From contig OX235270.1 of assembly GCA_944472135.2 (NCBI GenBank), positions 42,966,352 to 43,030,351 of the forward strand: DNA of 64,000 nt, given 5' to 3'. The notes under the pieces are model-generated. The model was not told the DNA's origin and did no database searches. It saw nothing but the letters and a program-made list of their open reading frames with translations. The translations under genes and the position numbers were made by a program. Below are positions 10,741-23,565 of this stretch, one piece after another (the first letter of the stretch is position 1; each line of letters begins with the position of its first letter). The stretch comes from Trichobilharzia regenti. Taxonomy: Eukaryota; Platyhelminthes; Trematoda; Strigeidida; Schistosomatidae.

Positions 10741-12730
10741 CATACTTTTCATGAGACAGATGTGTACAAATTCACATTACAAATTAAAGAAATGACTTCC
10801 TCTAAATAATGAAGAAACTTCAAATTTACTAAAATATTCTCTGTAATTAGCTTAAAGTAAAAACATAAAACAAACACAATAGGTAATATAGTGCTCTAAA
10901 TACTCAATGACGTCTAGAAGTAACTGTTCTTGTCCTCGACTTTGAGGAATACAAATAACCACACACTGTATGAAATATCTATGAAATACCGTCAGACTCT
11001 AAGAAACTAGCCTGAATCTCAAGTCTTGGTTTGTACTTTTTGTTAATCTATTAATAAATAATACCGGAATTTGTAGGCGGGGAGGAAACAACGTCGAAGT
11101 TTCTAATGGTGTTGTATCAATATCAGCTCACAGACTCCTCACCAAAAGTGTTAATCGGAAAAAATTAACTAAATAAGTCAATGATATGTAATATAGTGAC
11201 CCGACTCTCAGTCGGTAACTCGTTGATTTATTAGAATATTTCTGTATAAATTGGTGGTAGTAACTTTCACTTAATTAATATATACGAAGCATCGCTGATT
11301 AGTCAGCTGGAAACAAGCTTTACAGGTAACCCAATTAAGCTCGTTTAGAAATCATGAACAGATCATATAGAACATTTTCTGTCGATCTGTACGTGCGTAT
11401 ATATGTCTGATTTCTGAAAAAAAAAATTCACCTCGTAAAAAGGAGACAACAATCGAAATTTTTTAATAATAATAATAATCATGTCAACTTAACAAACAAG
11501 GAAATATTAAGATAAGACTAAGAACCGCATCCAATTCTGCTGCACACAAATATTGAGCTTCAGATTGTAAATATTGGAATTCTATGGGTGTTTTATAAAA
11601 TGCATTATTGCTTTACCAGTACAACTAGTTTTATATCTTGTCCTACATTGACACTCCATGGACAGCTCCACGTATTATATAACTTAGTTTCATCTCACTT
11701 TTAACTACAATTACAACTGAGATACTTTTATCTGTATAATTGTCATTCAGTGATTAGAAATCCCAAAGGATATACTTTTAACAACTTTATTCACATACTA
11801 ATGCTAAACTTTAAATTAAATTTGCTGCGAAAATTCTCTTCACTGAATACAATGTACAAAAAGTTCTAGTGCGATAAACCCTATAGGGTGAATTAAATTC
11901 GTTGCATTACATATGCCGTAAATCTTTTACATGTTAAAGAGTTGTCAAGATAGTTGCGAACACATATCGATGATTGCAGGTAAAAGGAAAACCTTGTTCA
12001 CAGTTAGTCAAACTATCAACCTCCGGGTTGCTATCCCAGTAACCTAACAGCTGATGCACGTCACCTAGTGGTTAATTAGGTCTTTATCTCACTAAAAAAC
12101 ATCATGAAAATGACAAATAAACATGAAAAGTATTTCCGTGCAATAATAATTATTTTCACTTTATTTTCTGTTAGCAGTTCAAAACACTATCGTAACGCTT
12201 CTAAAAAGAAAAGCCTTGACTATACTTCACGTGAAATAAATTAGGTGCAGTTTAATACACATGTAAAAATTTTGGTTAATGTTAAACTCATTGTAGTTTC
12301 CAAGGTTGCATGTATAGGATCAGAAAGGTTTCCTGTCTGCCATTGACATCAATCATTTGATTGGAGTTACATTTTCCTGATAAATTCATGCTTTTAGTCT
12401 TTTAAACATGACTGTATATGATATAAGCTCAAAAATAAATTAGATTTTGTATGCTTATATTGATACAGTCAACTCCAGTAATAAGTGGACAACTATTTTA
12501 CAAGTACGAATGACTAGTTTTTTCTTCAGTTGGTTTAATCAATTATGCAGGCTGCTATGAAGGTTTTTGGTAGACAGTTCAACATGGCCTAACATTCAAA
12601 CGTCAAACATATGTCACAGGCCTTTAATGATCACACTCTATCCCAACAATTTCCTAAATATTCAGCTAACCAAAATACTCACATTATTCATGATGACTTA
12701 ATGAAATGCTGACAAAATGCACACAGAATG
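10741..12730. other. Intergenic, downstream of the PG-rich repeat gene
   Basis: Low-complexity AT sequence including a TAA run at 11466-11478. A further 3' exon of the minus-strand gene could lie here, but I found no GPG-type repeat or convincing exon. Confidence 0.3.
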
Positions 12731-15700
12731 TTACCTTATTTTTCTAGCTTCTTTTAAACTTAGACGGGCTGATGAAGTGGAATCAAAGGAGCACACAGCC
12801 CCTGAAATACAACGAGACTGGTCATATCTGTCTGAATCGTACCGTCCAGGACCTACAGGAGTCTACAAAATAAGCATGGTTTGGGAAAGAATAATTAACA
12901 AAATAAGGCGACAGAAACATATATCTCACATAAAATCGGTTAATGAAAACAATCATCTCTTTTAAATACTGATTGTAAGCAGTTACACTCCATAGCTGGT
13001 CATTACTGGATGGTCAACCGAAAACAAAAAGTGAAAAAGAATTTCAAAATCTTAGGATAAAGTCATAGAATAAAGTATAAGAGCCTTTAACAGAAACATT
13101 CACAGGATAAATTCTAATTAAATGAGCTGAAATTATTCCATTACAAATCATTATAAAGTTGTTCTAAATAGTTGTCTCTCTCGATGACTGCTAATCATAG
13201 GGCAGCATTTTGCTAGTAGTCACAAAATAATTGATTATGTCCGTAATCATTGAGTGTTCATTTATGTCTTTGATGAATTCAATTTTAAATGAATGCATTA
13301 ACTAACCTAACTATGACTTTTTTGCAGTTAAAAGAAATCCCATAATAACTCATCTATAACAGTATGCAAACATTTTCACCTTTGACACATAGGCTGAGAA
13401 ACAAAAACTCCCAACCATACCATCAAACTGTCCAGGCTATCTTAGAGAAAATCCTTCTACTTAATATGAAAGTCTCAATGTGGCTAGTTCTTGATTTCAG
13501 TCACTAAACTTGTTAAGTTTTATTTAACTAACCTTGAGCCAACTTCTGCACGCTTGAAACAACTTATTCATTTCTCTTTCATATAAACATAGCTATCCCT
13601 TTAGTAAAAGTCATTATTTATCACAAACTTGAGCAATAAATTTATACAAAATGATTTACCCGTCTAACAGAAAATAAAGAGTATGCGTCACGTGAAGAAC
13701 TGGAGAGGAATGACGGTGCTTGATTGTTGAAACTGTTTCTTTCTTCATTCGGATATTTTGGATTGTAATAACCTGGTCCCAACTTTAAAACAAATTGAGA
13801 AAATTGAAGTGTACTCAGAGTAAGTAAATATTATCACATGTTGAAAAAATAAACAACTTTTATGAGAAACTCCATATGATTCAATGATAGATCTTACGTC
13901 ATAATCTAACAGAGTGATACATTAGTTTAAATCGGTTACACGTCACAACAGAAAGAAAGTTGAGGATACAGATCTTTATTTAACTATGATTTTACCATCG
14001 AATAAGCAACTCCTAGCAAAGAGAGCAGTTTCTATAAAGTCAAGCCTTCATAACGGTATTTACTGTACTGGAAAGAAGTGGACGGTGAGGATTTACTTGA
14101 TGAATATCACACCACATAGAGATCACAGTATGCTGTTATTTAAATAAATGGATTCGTCAACAAATCAACCATTTCAGAATATCTGCTGAATTATTTTACC
14201 CATTATTTACGAACAGATATAAAGTCTCTGTTTATCAAGAAGTTTTCAACAACTATTACTATTTTATTGTGATAACTTAATGAGCTTACAAACCCTTTGA
14301 AATTACAATGGAACAATTGCAATGGTTTGATAGCAAACAGCCAACCGTTCCAGATACCCAAACCATTTTTTTGTTTTCCCATGTTAAGGATGAATGAATT
14401 GTTAGGATGTCTTTTTTACCATCAAATTCCATATCACTATAACCAGTATAATTTCAATTCACGCGATGCTACTTATTCTCAATTGAAACACCTTTATAGG
14501 CGAAATAAATGAGAAACTTTGAAACAACCTACAGGATAATGTTACTACAATTCGTCACAGCTCAAGAGGAAAATTAATTTTAATTCGTTGCTATCTACAG
14601 AGGGATAGTCTAAAACTTATGGGTCTAGGACTATGCACTTTGGATAGGAAGCATTGCTGCTAATCAGCTGTCAATCTTGCCTAGACCACCGAAGTAATAA
14701 AACACTCTTCTATGATAAATTATTGGGCATTGTGAAACTGTAAGGAAAGAAGGAGATAGATTATGACTTATGATTTGAGTGACCTTATGTATGTCTGTGG
14801 TCAGGTGACATGAATTGTGTGTAGTAATACATTACTTCTCATCCTAACAGAAACTCTGGGAAGTAGTATGTTTTAGTTATTAACAGGTTGTACTCTCAGT
14901 CTATTTTAGAGTAAAGTAAAATTATATTCAGCACACTGATGAACAGATATATTCCAAATTTGATCACGAGCTGACATTAGTTAGATAGCCACCGGAAAAC
15001 CAATGGGTCACAGACGGCTGTTTCGTCCTAGTTTCAGACTCCTCCAGGGTTTGAACTCACGCCGAACCCGTAGACAATTTAGCCTCTAGGATCCGATCCA
15101 GTGGACCATGGTTCCCAGCTTCTACTAGTTCGTGATTTTAGCCCAACCACCAGCCAATGTCATCGGAGAGCAGTTGTCGTCATGCTCGACCTGGTGGATC
15201 CCACCGGTCACGACTTCTCAACAGAACTCCAGGCAACTTCGCCCTGTAGCCAGTCAATAGTGAGCATCAAAGTGATTTTCAAGAGTTAGTTTGTACTCCC
15301 TGATTTTCTAATGGTTTTGTAACTGATATCTGCCCGTGATCGAAAGTGAAACAAATCAAATCCCTGCAAACTAACCCTTGAAAAGAATATATACATGTAT
15401 TTATAAATATAATTCCATTCGAATTCAATAACGAAAATTTTAAAGACATCCTAATCACTTATTTGATCACTTTTTACAAGCACTTTCGGCAATGTGTAGC
15501 TAAATAAAAAAAAAGTCAAGTCTTACTTTGGAAGCAATTATTTTATTCTGCATACTACTAGAATAAAATTTATCACTTTTTCTATTTTCATCAATAAGTC
15601 TACGAAACTTCCCAGCATATCGTTTATCAGGTTTCAAAAGATCGGATGTGAATGAACTGATCGGATATGTCCCAGGTTCTGGGTACTCGGATACCTTGAA

Positions 15701-18700
15701 TGATTTATGAACACAAAAAGAATAAAAATAAGCATAAATGAAATTCGAAATATCTGGATGCGTTTAGTCAAACGTTTTCAACGAAAACAAACTTATTAAC
15801 TGTATAACTGTTCGTATTGAACTGAGGTACTTGACAGCCATTGCACACTTTTATTCATCTGAAAATACTGAAATAAGACGCTAACTAGCGTCTTTTGATA
15901 ATTTCACTCTTGTTTTGAGAAACTAAGTTTCTAGATGGCAGTGAGAACTTCAACTTAGTTTTCCACTCTTGAAATAAATAAGCTTTTACATTTAAACAAC
16001 TTTTATCTGTTTATACTCAACGAAGAATCAACAACTTTGTCTAAAATGCACCTTACTGGATCAAATCCTGGAGGATATCCTAATGCTTCACAGAATAAAA
16101 GCGAAGCTAACGTATGCAATCTAAACAATAATCCTGAATTCTATACATTATACTTGTCCTGACATAGTACTATGGTGATAACGAAAAGCTAGTTAAGGGG
16201 TGTAAATTTGGAATTAAGGGATACTGAGTCGTTTAAAACTATAAGATATAAAATCAGACAAAAGTGTGATCAGCTAGTTACGAATTACCACGATGTTCTT
16301 TCAGAACCAGCAATTTTTTTAGTCTGATTCAGATTACAAATGGTTTTAAGAGAGAGAGAGAGAGAGGTGTAGTATTACACCATGTGCAGCATTGTGTGAC
16401 CATGAGTGAGTTATTACTTTGTTGCTCTGAGACATGCATTGCATGCAAGCAACCGACAGCTATTACTGTGGTTTGAACTGTTTTCTCATTCTAGCTAAAT
16501 CAGTTCTGGTACAGCTCTATCAAGCTTATATCTATTCCTGAAGAATGAAACAGTTGTCTAGAATTTAAATCGTCTCCATCTGGCTAATTTGCACTGTTAT
16601 TTATCATAAATAGTGAAGACTTTCAACTTAACCACTGATGTTTAAAGTGTAGCACGCATGAAAGTGTATCCATTTGATATTGTATAGGTGAGGTTATGCA
16701 ACTTGCTGAAAACTGATCAAAATCCCAAACATTTGTAAAAGGCTTAAAAAGGAATAATTATAAAAATAGTAATTATTATTAGATAGTTGAAGGCATCCAC
16801 AAGTTCACATATGCCGGGTCTTCTGTATCGGTGATCACATTTTAGATTGACTGGCAAAATTCAGTCAGCACTACTAAGCAGTTGATATGAGACACTGTTT
16901 GCTCCCCACTAACCAACCAATAGTTTTATTCAAAAGAATGGAAGTGTAATGAGAAAAGTCAAACAATAAGAACGCTCAGAATTAAGAATGAATAGGAATA
17001 AAGTAGATACAACAAGACCACAATAAGCTCTACTAATGCAATAACAACGAGGTGAAAACATTCTCGGAATATGCCATAAGCATATGCATTCAATAAAACG
17101 CTTGAAGAAACAATACTTCGAACCATGAAGAAAGCCACTTGTTCAAACCTAATTTAAAAAACAAGTGAAAACAGTAAGCACATTTCGAATGAATTGTATA
17201 CTCCTCATGACGAATGTTCAGCGGAAAAGTTATACATTGATTTGATGAAATTAGATGGTTGGAAGCAATCGGCAGTTGTACGCTGCTTCATAGACTTACA
17301 ACTATTTAAAGCTTGCCGTCTAAAAAAATCCATGAAAGAATGAAATCCTAGTCTCTTCTGTCATCATTCTGAATACTTCACTTTTTCAGCATCTGTGATT
17401 GAATATCTCATTTGTGATTAAATTTTATGCGTTTTAACATATAAAGTTAAACGTTTTCCGGTACAATTTAATTCTGCACGTTACTGTGTTTGATAAGTAG
17501 TTTTAAAAAAAACCCAGATGGTAGGAGACAAAAAAGTGAATGCTTCTGACTCTAGTGAAACTGCTAGTTCTATTAGCTTGGAAGCTGACAGGATAATGAC
17601 ACTAAGCAAAGGCAATATAACGTATGTATGTAATTTACAAATAAAAATGTTGTGCCTTAACTACATAATTTATCTTAGTTTTATTTACTTAGGATAAGCG
17701 GTAGGCAGAATTCTGCATCACACCCTAAAACTATCATTTTACAACGCAAGTGATCGAAAATTACCATGATTATTTTAAAAACCGTTTAATATAAGGCTAA
17801 TCTCATCTCTGTATTCTTAAGATGCCAAACAAAAAGAAGTGAAACGAATTTTATGGGCAAAATGTTATGCTTTAAAAAAAAAAAGAAAACCGTAGGGAAT
17901 AAATTAGAAATTCCTCTTCCAGTATTTACTGGTAAGCGAAATTTCCATCACCAGTATAATATATGAATTATTTGGTATCATCCATTAGTTGACTCACACT
18001 CTCATTATTTCTTGGTCCAGTTAGTAGATCGTAAGGCCCACGACTGCTAACTCTTTTATTGAGTAGATCCTGTATTGATCCGCTGATTTCGTACGTTCCT
18101 GGTGCTAAATGGCATCCCTTTTTCATAAAGCTTATTCTGATTTTTAAGACAAATTACCACAGGTGGAAGAGAACGACACCCATTTCCCCCCGATTCCAAT
18201 AAGCCTTTAGAGGAAGGGGACTTATGTTTTGCGTCCATTTGTTCTTTATAAATATACGGATCACCATTTACACCATATGTACCCACACCAGGATTATTAT
18301 TCTGTAATTTTTACAGTTTTGGAACAAATTTTGGTTTTACCGTTTTTGACTCTGGAAAACGAACTTCACGTGTGTTTATGGGTCCAATAGTTTCAGAAGC
18401 TCCTTTTACTGGTATTTCTCTTGAAATATTATAGCGGCCCGGTCCAAGATTTTTCTCCTATGAAAAAGATAACCAGATAAGTCATACTGTTATTGTATAT
18501 AACTACCTTATAACATAAAAAGCTTATCCCACCTGATTTCCATGACTGCTATCCAAATAGCAACCCGAACAATTTGTGCCGCAATAGCTGCACTTTAGGG
18601 ATAAATTAATAACAGTTCAACAGAAGTCACCACCTTGTATGTTGTTAAAGGTGAAAAGTGAAAAGCCTCACAGTTGGGTTTCTTGCCTGCAAGCTGAAAG

Positions 18701-19786
18701 AACATGATCATTCAGTGATCTGTGGACAAGTCGATGTGCTATGGTTAAAAGCTGTGTTGCTAAGCTATTCAAATTGTAAATATTCCTTTTTTAAAACTAA
18801 TCCAGCGAAATCAGTGACGACTTCTGTCGATTTAGTTTCAAATTCAAACACTTAACAGGAGATTTAACAAAACCTAATATTTTTAATTTATTGTCAAGGT
18901 TATAATTTCCCATAAAGTTTGGATTTCATTCCTTCGTATTTTGCAAATTAAATAGGTTTTCGTCCCCAAATTATAGAAATAGGCCCTCCCATGGTGAAAA
19001 GTTTCTTCATCAAATTATTAATACTGATAGAATGATCACAATAGAAAGACTTTATCTAGTTTAGCAAGTGTTAAGTGCCAAAATAAATTGCATCAACGCT
19101 TCGTACATATTTAGGAAACCGTATCGTAGTCGTTTCAAATTACGTACTGAAACGGTTATTGGTTGCCACTCTATGCCTTACTAGTCCATGAACTTGGAGT
19201 GAATATGGCAGCAAAACTCTAGCCTTCAAGCTTTTGGTGAAAAGTAATAGTGACAAGTCTAGCTTTTATTGAATTTTAAATAAATATGATAAAATAAAAT
19301 AAATTCAGATTATCGATGTAATACCGTATGTGAAGATTTGGAATCAATGAAGGGGGATAGTTTAAATTTATGTTACCAGAATATATATATATATATATAA
19401 TCAAGCATTAGTGAGAAGTATATAAGAGCACAATGTAGGAATCTATTAAACCATATATAATATAATGTATAATACAAAACAATCATACTTACCTGGGATT
19501 CTTTAGACAACCTGAGGACCCTGCTGAATAAGTTTGGAATGCTAGCAAGACGCTTGCACTCATATTGTCTTTTCCAACTGACATGGAACTGCTATGGTGA
19601 CAGGCGTTTGAATGTCCAGTCTCTCTATTATCAAAATTGGTACCATCGTAGACAGGAATTGAACTGTCCGAGTACACTTCTTTCTTCCACCTTGGATGAA
19701 CATTTATCTTGTTTCTAAACACATAAAAAATGATAGTATATTTTAAACCTATCTGTGTTGCTTCCAAATGGCGGTCTGCGACTCAT
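12731..19786 (-). CDS. Sperm-tail PG-rich repeat protein, CIMAP2/LEXM-like (nine exons)
   Basis: Exons in transcript order: 19749-19786, 19654-19714, 19493-19591, 18341-18457, 18180-18301, 17998-18136, 15527-15694, 13660-13782, 12731-12862; total 333 codons including TAA. The N-terminus reads MSRRPPFGSNTDRNKINVHP. PG-rich (STPG) repeats follow: LGPGRYNIS, PGVGTYGV, LAPGTYEIS, EPGTYPISSF, LGPGYYNPKYP, VGPGRYDSD, plus SSRGPYDLLTGPR. STPG proteins are ciliary/flagellar microtubule-associated, so an axonemal role is inferred. All junctions are phase-consistent. The donor of exon 2 (GTCTAC) is weak and its exact end uncertain. The last exon could instead splice out at 12735 (AG/GTAACA) to an unseen exon. 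Introns 1, 4 and 5 are only 34, 39 and 43 nt. Confidence 0.75.
14994..15290 (-). repeat. Dispersed repeat with hammerhead-like segment, in an intron of the PG-rich gene
   Basis: The 15125-15270 part matches 10441-10590. On the minus strand, near 15060-15005, the order is CTGGAGGAGTC, then GAAACT, AGGACGAAAC, AGCC, GTC. This equals a hammerhead pattern (CUGANGA, stem II, GAAAC, NNNN, GUC) with one extra G in the first core block. No stem I pairing is evident, so activity is doubtful. Confidence 0.4.
16348..16367. repeat. GA microsatellite
   Basis: A run of about nine GA units in an intron of the PG-rich gene. Confidence 0.8.
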
Positions 19787-20318
19787 TTCAGCCTGTAGAG
19801 CCAAAACAATTATGGAATAAGCGTCTTTTATGAAATCAACCTGAGGTTATGAAATTTCTTGAGAATTACGTGTTATCATGAAGGTATAAATACTCACACT
19901 CAACACAAAATAGGGGACAAATCAGAGTTTAAGACAAGCAACAAAGGTTAATAAAGCAGAATTTAATGAATTCATCAAATTTCAGTAGAACCCGTCAGCT
20001 GAATACTCCACATACACCTATATATATACTTTTGAAACTAAATTGGGAGATATAAGACTGATAAGCAAATAAGCTACATTGCATTAGTCATGCTGAAAGA
20101 CAGGTGCAAATGTTTTCCAGGTCATGTTGAAATAGATAAGGGGAGAGAGAGCATGAGAGATCAAAAATTGCATTACGCTTCAATTACATCACTTAAATAA
20201 ACAATTAGTCATCACAGAATATATCAAGAATTGCAAGCAGAGTAATAGTTATAACAATAATTACAAAATACTGATAAAGGATGGTTTTAAATGAATCAAG
20301 AATAATAAGTAAAACATA
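19787..20318. other. Upstream region of the PG-rich gene, no other gene seen
   Basis: Sequence 5' to the minus-strand start codon. It should include the promoter and 5' UTR, but no convincing motif can be assigned. Confidence 0.3.
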
Positions 20319-21200
20319 TTACCATGGTAGATTCAGAGTGACGACCATCTCCTTTTGTACACAGAGACCTGGTTAATAAACTCTAATTGCACAAGCCCCT
20401 GCAATTACAAGCATCTTCCTGTTTCTTTGTCTGCTGACAATAGTGAATGACTTGACAGAGTCATTACCGTGTCCATAGTCCACAAGATGTTTTGTTATTA
20501 AGGTTTTGACACTTTGCGTTCAGCTGTTTACAACCATTTTGGCAAATGCTCAATCATGTGGGTAGACAATCACCTTTCTGAGCGACCTATGTATTTGCTT
20601 CTACAAACACTCTCAAATTAATAAACGCAGTTTGAAGTGTCGAGGATTGGCGGCTGATCTTTCCTAGATTGATGAAGCACTCGCTTAGTGGTGTTAAGGA
20701 AAACAAGTTTTGCAGCACAGTAAGTTCCCTTGATAGCTTTATCGAGTCTTCGTTTGACTACTTCATGTACATTATCTCCTTTGAAATGCAAACTGATATA
20801 GACAGATTTCTTCGGGACTGTTTGGGTAGTTTCGCAGGAGCTAATTTCTTTAGAGTATTTATCAATGAACTTCTTAGGATATCCCTTCTAATATAAAATA
20901 TCCTTCAGAGCTTTTATTTCATGCTCAGTTGTACTGTTAGAAAACATTTTCCGTGCTCTATTAAACAGTGTTCTGACTAAGTTCTTTTTATACTGGATTG
21001 GAACAAAGCTCTTGAAATGCATGTACTGTCCTGTCCAGGAAGACTTTCTAAATATAGATCTTCCGATTGTGCCATCAGTCGTTTTCGCAAAAAAAACATC
21101 CAGGAATTTAAAAGTATCGTTTATGTGTCCAGAAAGAAGCGGTTATCAGTCTTTCTTTGCCTTGCTAACTGGATATTTTCATCTCTCTTTCATCTGAATG
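20319..21200 (-). pseudogene. Penelope-like element fragment (RT C-terminus plus GIY-YIG)
   Basis: The minus-strand translation gives the C-terminal half of a Penelope-like element with scattered stops. Near 21110-20880: FKFLDVFFAKTTDG, a SIFRKSSWTGQYMHF block and NLVRTLFNRARK. Then the linker and GIY-YIG endonuclease KYIGRSER (about 20600) with MIEHLPKWL. The end is LCVQKEMVVTLNLPW and TAA at 20319-20321, a characteristic Penelope C-terminus. The N-terminal RT is missing (5' truncation). In-frame stops follow DILY, NCVY, SER and KWL, so it is dead. Schistosomes are known to carry such elements. Confidence 0.8.
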
Positions 21201-22310
21201 CGTAATGCTGAAAGGTTTCCATTGTGTATGATTATCACTGTTCGGAATAGTGTTTAATATTACATATACATATGTATATATTATTACTCTATGCATATAT
21301 TGATCGACTGGTTTTTGATTAAAGTGAACTCTGTGCAAGTATGTTGAAATTGTTTTTTTAGATATATTTAATAATGTCTTTGGCCTGTAAGCAGCTGACG
21401 AGAAGGCAACGAATTAAGCAAAGATGGTGCCACTTTATTCTGCAAAAACTGTAGTTCTTGCTTTGTTTTTAAATTCATTAAGGGGAATAAATGTATGATA
21501 TTTTGTCATTTTTACATTTCTAACCCTTAATTGCACAATATGTCAATCTTCTCAGTAATTATGATGCCACTTTGAATGAATGCCTTGGATACAGCCACTC
21601 CACTTCAATTTTTTATAACTTTGGAAGGGGCTACGTGATGCAGCTTTCAGTGACTGGGATTGCTAGTAACGTCAATGCACATCTAGGGAAGAGGTGCCAA
21701 GGGTTAAGACAGTACCTTTGCGTTCAGGAAACAAGAAATAGGGGATAGGCCTAATACTAGTAAGGCCACCACTGTTCTTTAACAAATTGAGGGGAATCAT
21801 AATGCTCATTATTACATAACAAATATTTTTAGTCAAAACTTCTGATTTTTCCTGAAAATATGACATACAAAGAACTAGTGAGTAAGTCCATTATAGGTTT
21901 GTTACATCAGAAGGTACAGCAGTTGGTGTTCAAGAAGCATTCAACAGTATCCATAAATTGATTCGGTAAGCGCCAACAAAAAAATGAGTTTTGCTAAAAG
22001 ACAGAGGCATGAGTGTATCTAGATTTATTAGACAAGTGTTTACTATCATATTGTTCTGAAGGAAAATATACAGCTTTATCTAGATAGTTGAGCTGACTGA
22101 GTTGCTTTTCAACATGTTGGCGTGCAAATTAACTTTGATGATTTATCCATATCGAACAGTTCTTCGTAGCAATTATGGCCATTCCTAGATCGCATCTAAC
22201 TCCATACGTCAGTGACGTGTTTTAAACTGGCTGAGAAAAGCGGATGACTTTACTTAGGTTTCTAGGAACCTATTAGTTGAATTGAAGAATCTTTACAAAA
22301 ACGGTGAGTT
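21201..22310. other. Intergenic, no gene seen
   Basis: Two short open frames, neither supported by splice sites or a recognisable domain. Confidence 0.3.
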
Positions 22311-22678
22311 CTTTGTTATAGATAAGGTTTTATTTTGATAAATCACACAGTGCTGTACAGCACTATTAACTGATGACATTTAGAGCGCAAATTATTGCTC
22401 ATATTCATATCAAGTCACTCACACAACGTTTTACTTCATTTATTTACATGAGTGAAATTGATTAGACATTTGAATAAAAATCCATTTAAGATAATGTACA
22501 TTCAGAAATAATATTAGTGTTATCAATCAAATGTCAAATCAATTTCACTCATGTAAATAAATGAAGTAAAAAGTTGTGTGAGTAACTTGATACGAATATG
22601 AGCAATAATTTGGGCTCTAAACGTCATCAGTTATTAATGCTGTACAGCATTTATCAAAATAAAATCTTATCTACAAAG
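22311..22678. mobile_element. Foldback (MITE-like) element with 5-bp target duplication
   Basis: Two arms of about 150 nt (22311-22473 and 22527-22678) are near-complementary and separated by a 53-nt spacer. Matching landmarks include TTATTTTGATAAAT, GCTGTACAGCA, AACTGATGAC, AAATTATTGCTCATATTC and ACTTCATTTATTTACATGAG. The termini are CTTTGT...ACAAAG. GAGTT flanks both sides (22306-22310 and 22679-22683). It has no coding capacity. Family is unknown; the duplication length is 5 bp. Confidence 0.75.
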
Positions 22679-22683
22679 GAGTT

Positions 22684-23370
22684 ATACTCTTCCACAGTGC
22701 CCACGTTTTATACTTATATCGAGAAACGGTGAATACGTTCACAAGTGTGCTGGGGATGTCACTGCCAGTGTTCTAGCGTTTATATGTGACACACCTGCTC
22801 GTTCTAATGTCAAACAAACTGTAGATCACTATGGAAAAACAGGTTGTAATAAATGCGAAGTCATGGGTTCTCGTTTGCAGGTTAGGATAACATTTTCTAA
22901 TGGTCACCATACCCTCAGAAATGATGCAAAGAAAAAAACAAGCATTTTTTTACAACACCATGGATACTAATGAAGCTGCCAGAGAAGTTGGCTGCATCAG
23001 ACCACAGGATCTATTTTATGATATATCCGATAACTTCGCGCCCCCAATTCCAAAGTACTAACCCAATCAAACGCTATTCATTTTCAGTACTTCGAATGCT
23101 CCAAAATTCCAGTCGTCATTTCCTGTTGGCAAAAAGACGCCGACGGTATCTAACCAGTAGGAAGAATTTTGTATACTTGCTTTAGACTGCCGTCTAACAA
23201 AGCTGTCAATTATTCCATGAAGTTTAAGGAATTACTCGGTAAGTACTCAAAAGTAATTATCCATTTAAAGAGGCTTCAATATATATATCATCAACTTGTG
23301 TACGAAAATGTAAACCATTATCAGCACTAGCAGCAAATGTCGAGGGAAAACTTAGCTTTCATCCAACGAT
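22684..23370. other. Intergenic, no gene seen
   Basis: Nothing recognisable. Some stretches near 22790-22990 look coding-like but carry stops in all frames. Confidence 0.3.
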
Positions 23371-23565
23371 GTGCGTCGGTGGCACAGTGGTTAGGACTCT
23401 CACCGACCATGCACATGGTCCGAGGTTCGATCCCCTGCCGACGCACACCTGATATCTATGGTCGGCCTGCGAAATTTGGGCTACCGATATCCATGCTGAA
23501 AATTCCATACTTGTACTAAAAATACAGTGTGGAATCAAGCTGTAATCACAAGTAAAAAAAAAGTA
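23371..23565 (+). mobile_element. tRNA-derived SINE, best-preserved copy
   Basis: The 72-nt head (23373-23444) has a perfect 7-bp acceptor stem GCGTCGG/CCGACGC, box A-like GGCACAGTGGTTAGG, a GACCA/TGGTC anticodon-type stem and box B GGTTCGATCCCC. The body matches the other copies (ATATCTATGGTCGGCCTGC, GGGCTACCGATATCC, AAAATTCCATACTTGTAC) and it ends in a poly-A tract near 23550. RNA polymerase III promotion is inferred from the boxes. Confidence 0.85.

Noticed and set aside
17518..17697. Short + strand frame starting MVGDKKVNASDSSETASS
   Set aside because: Looks coding-like but is under 60 codons, lies in an intron of the opposite-strand gene, and no second exon was found.
17890..17975. Extra exon of the PG-rich gene after TTACCAG
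   Set aside because: In the required phase it begins with a stop codon; splicing from 17998 to 15694 keeps the frame.
23373..23444. Functional tRNA gene
   Set aside because: It is the head of a SINE with family-specific body and A-rich tail; other copies share the same extension.
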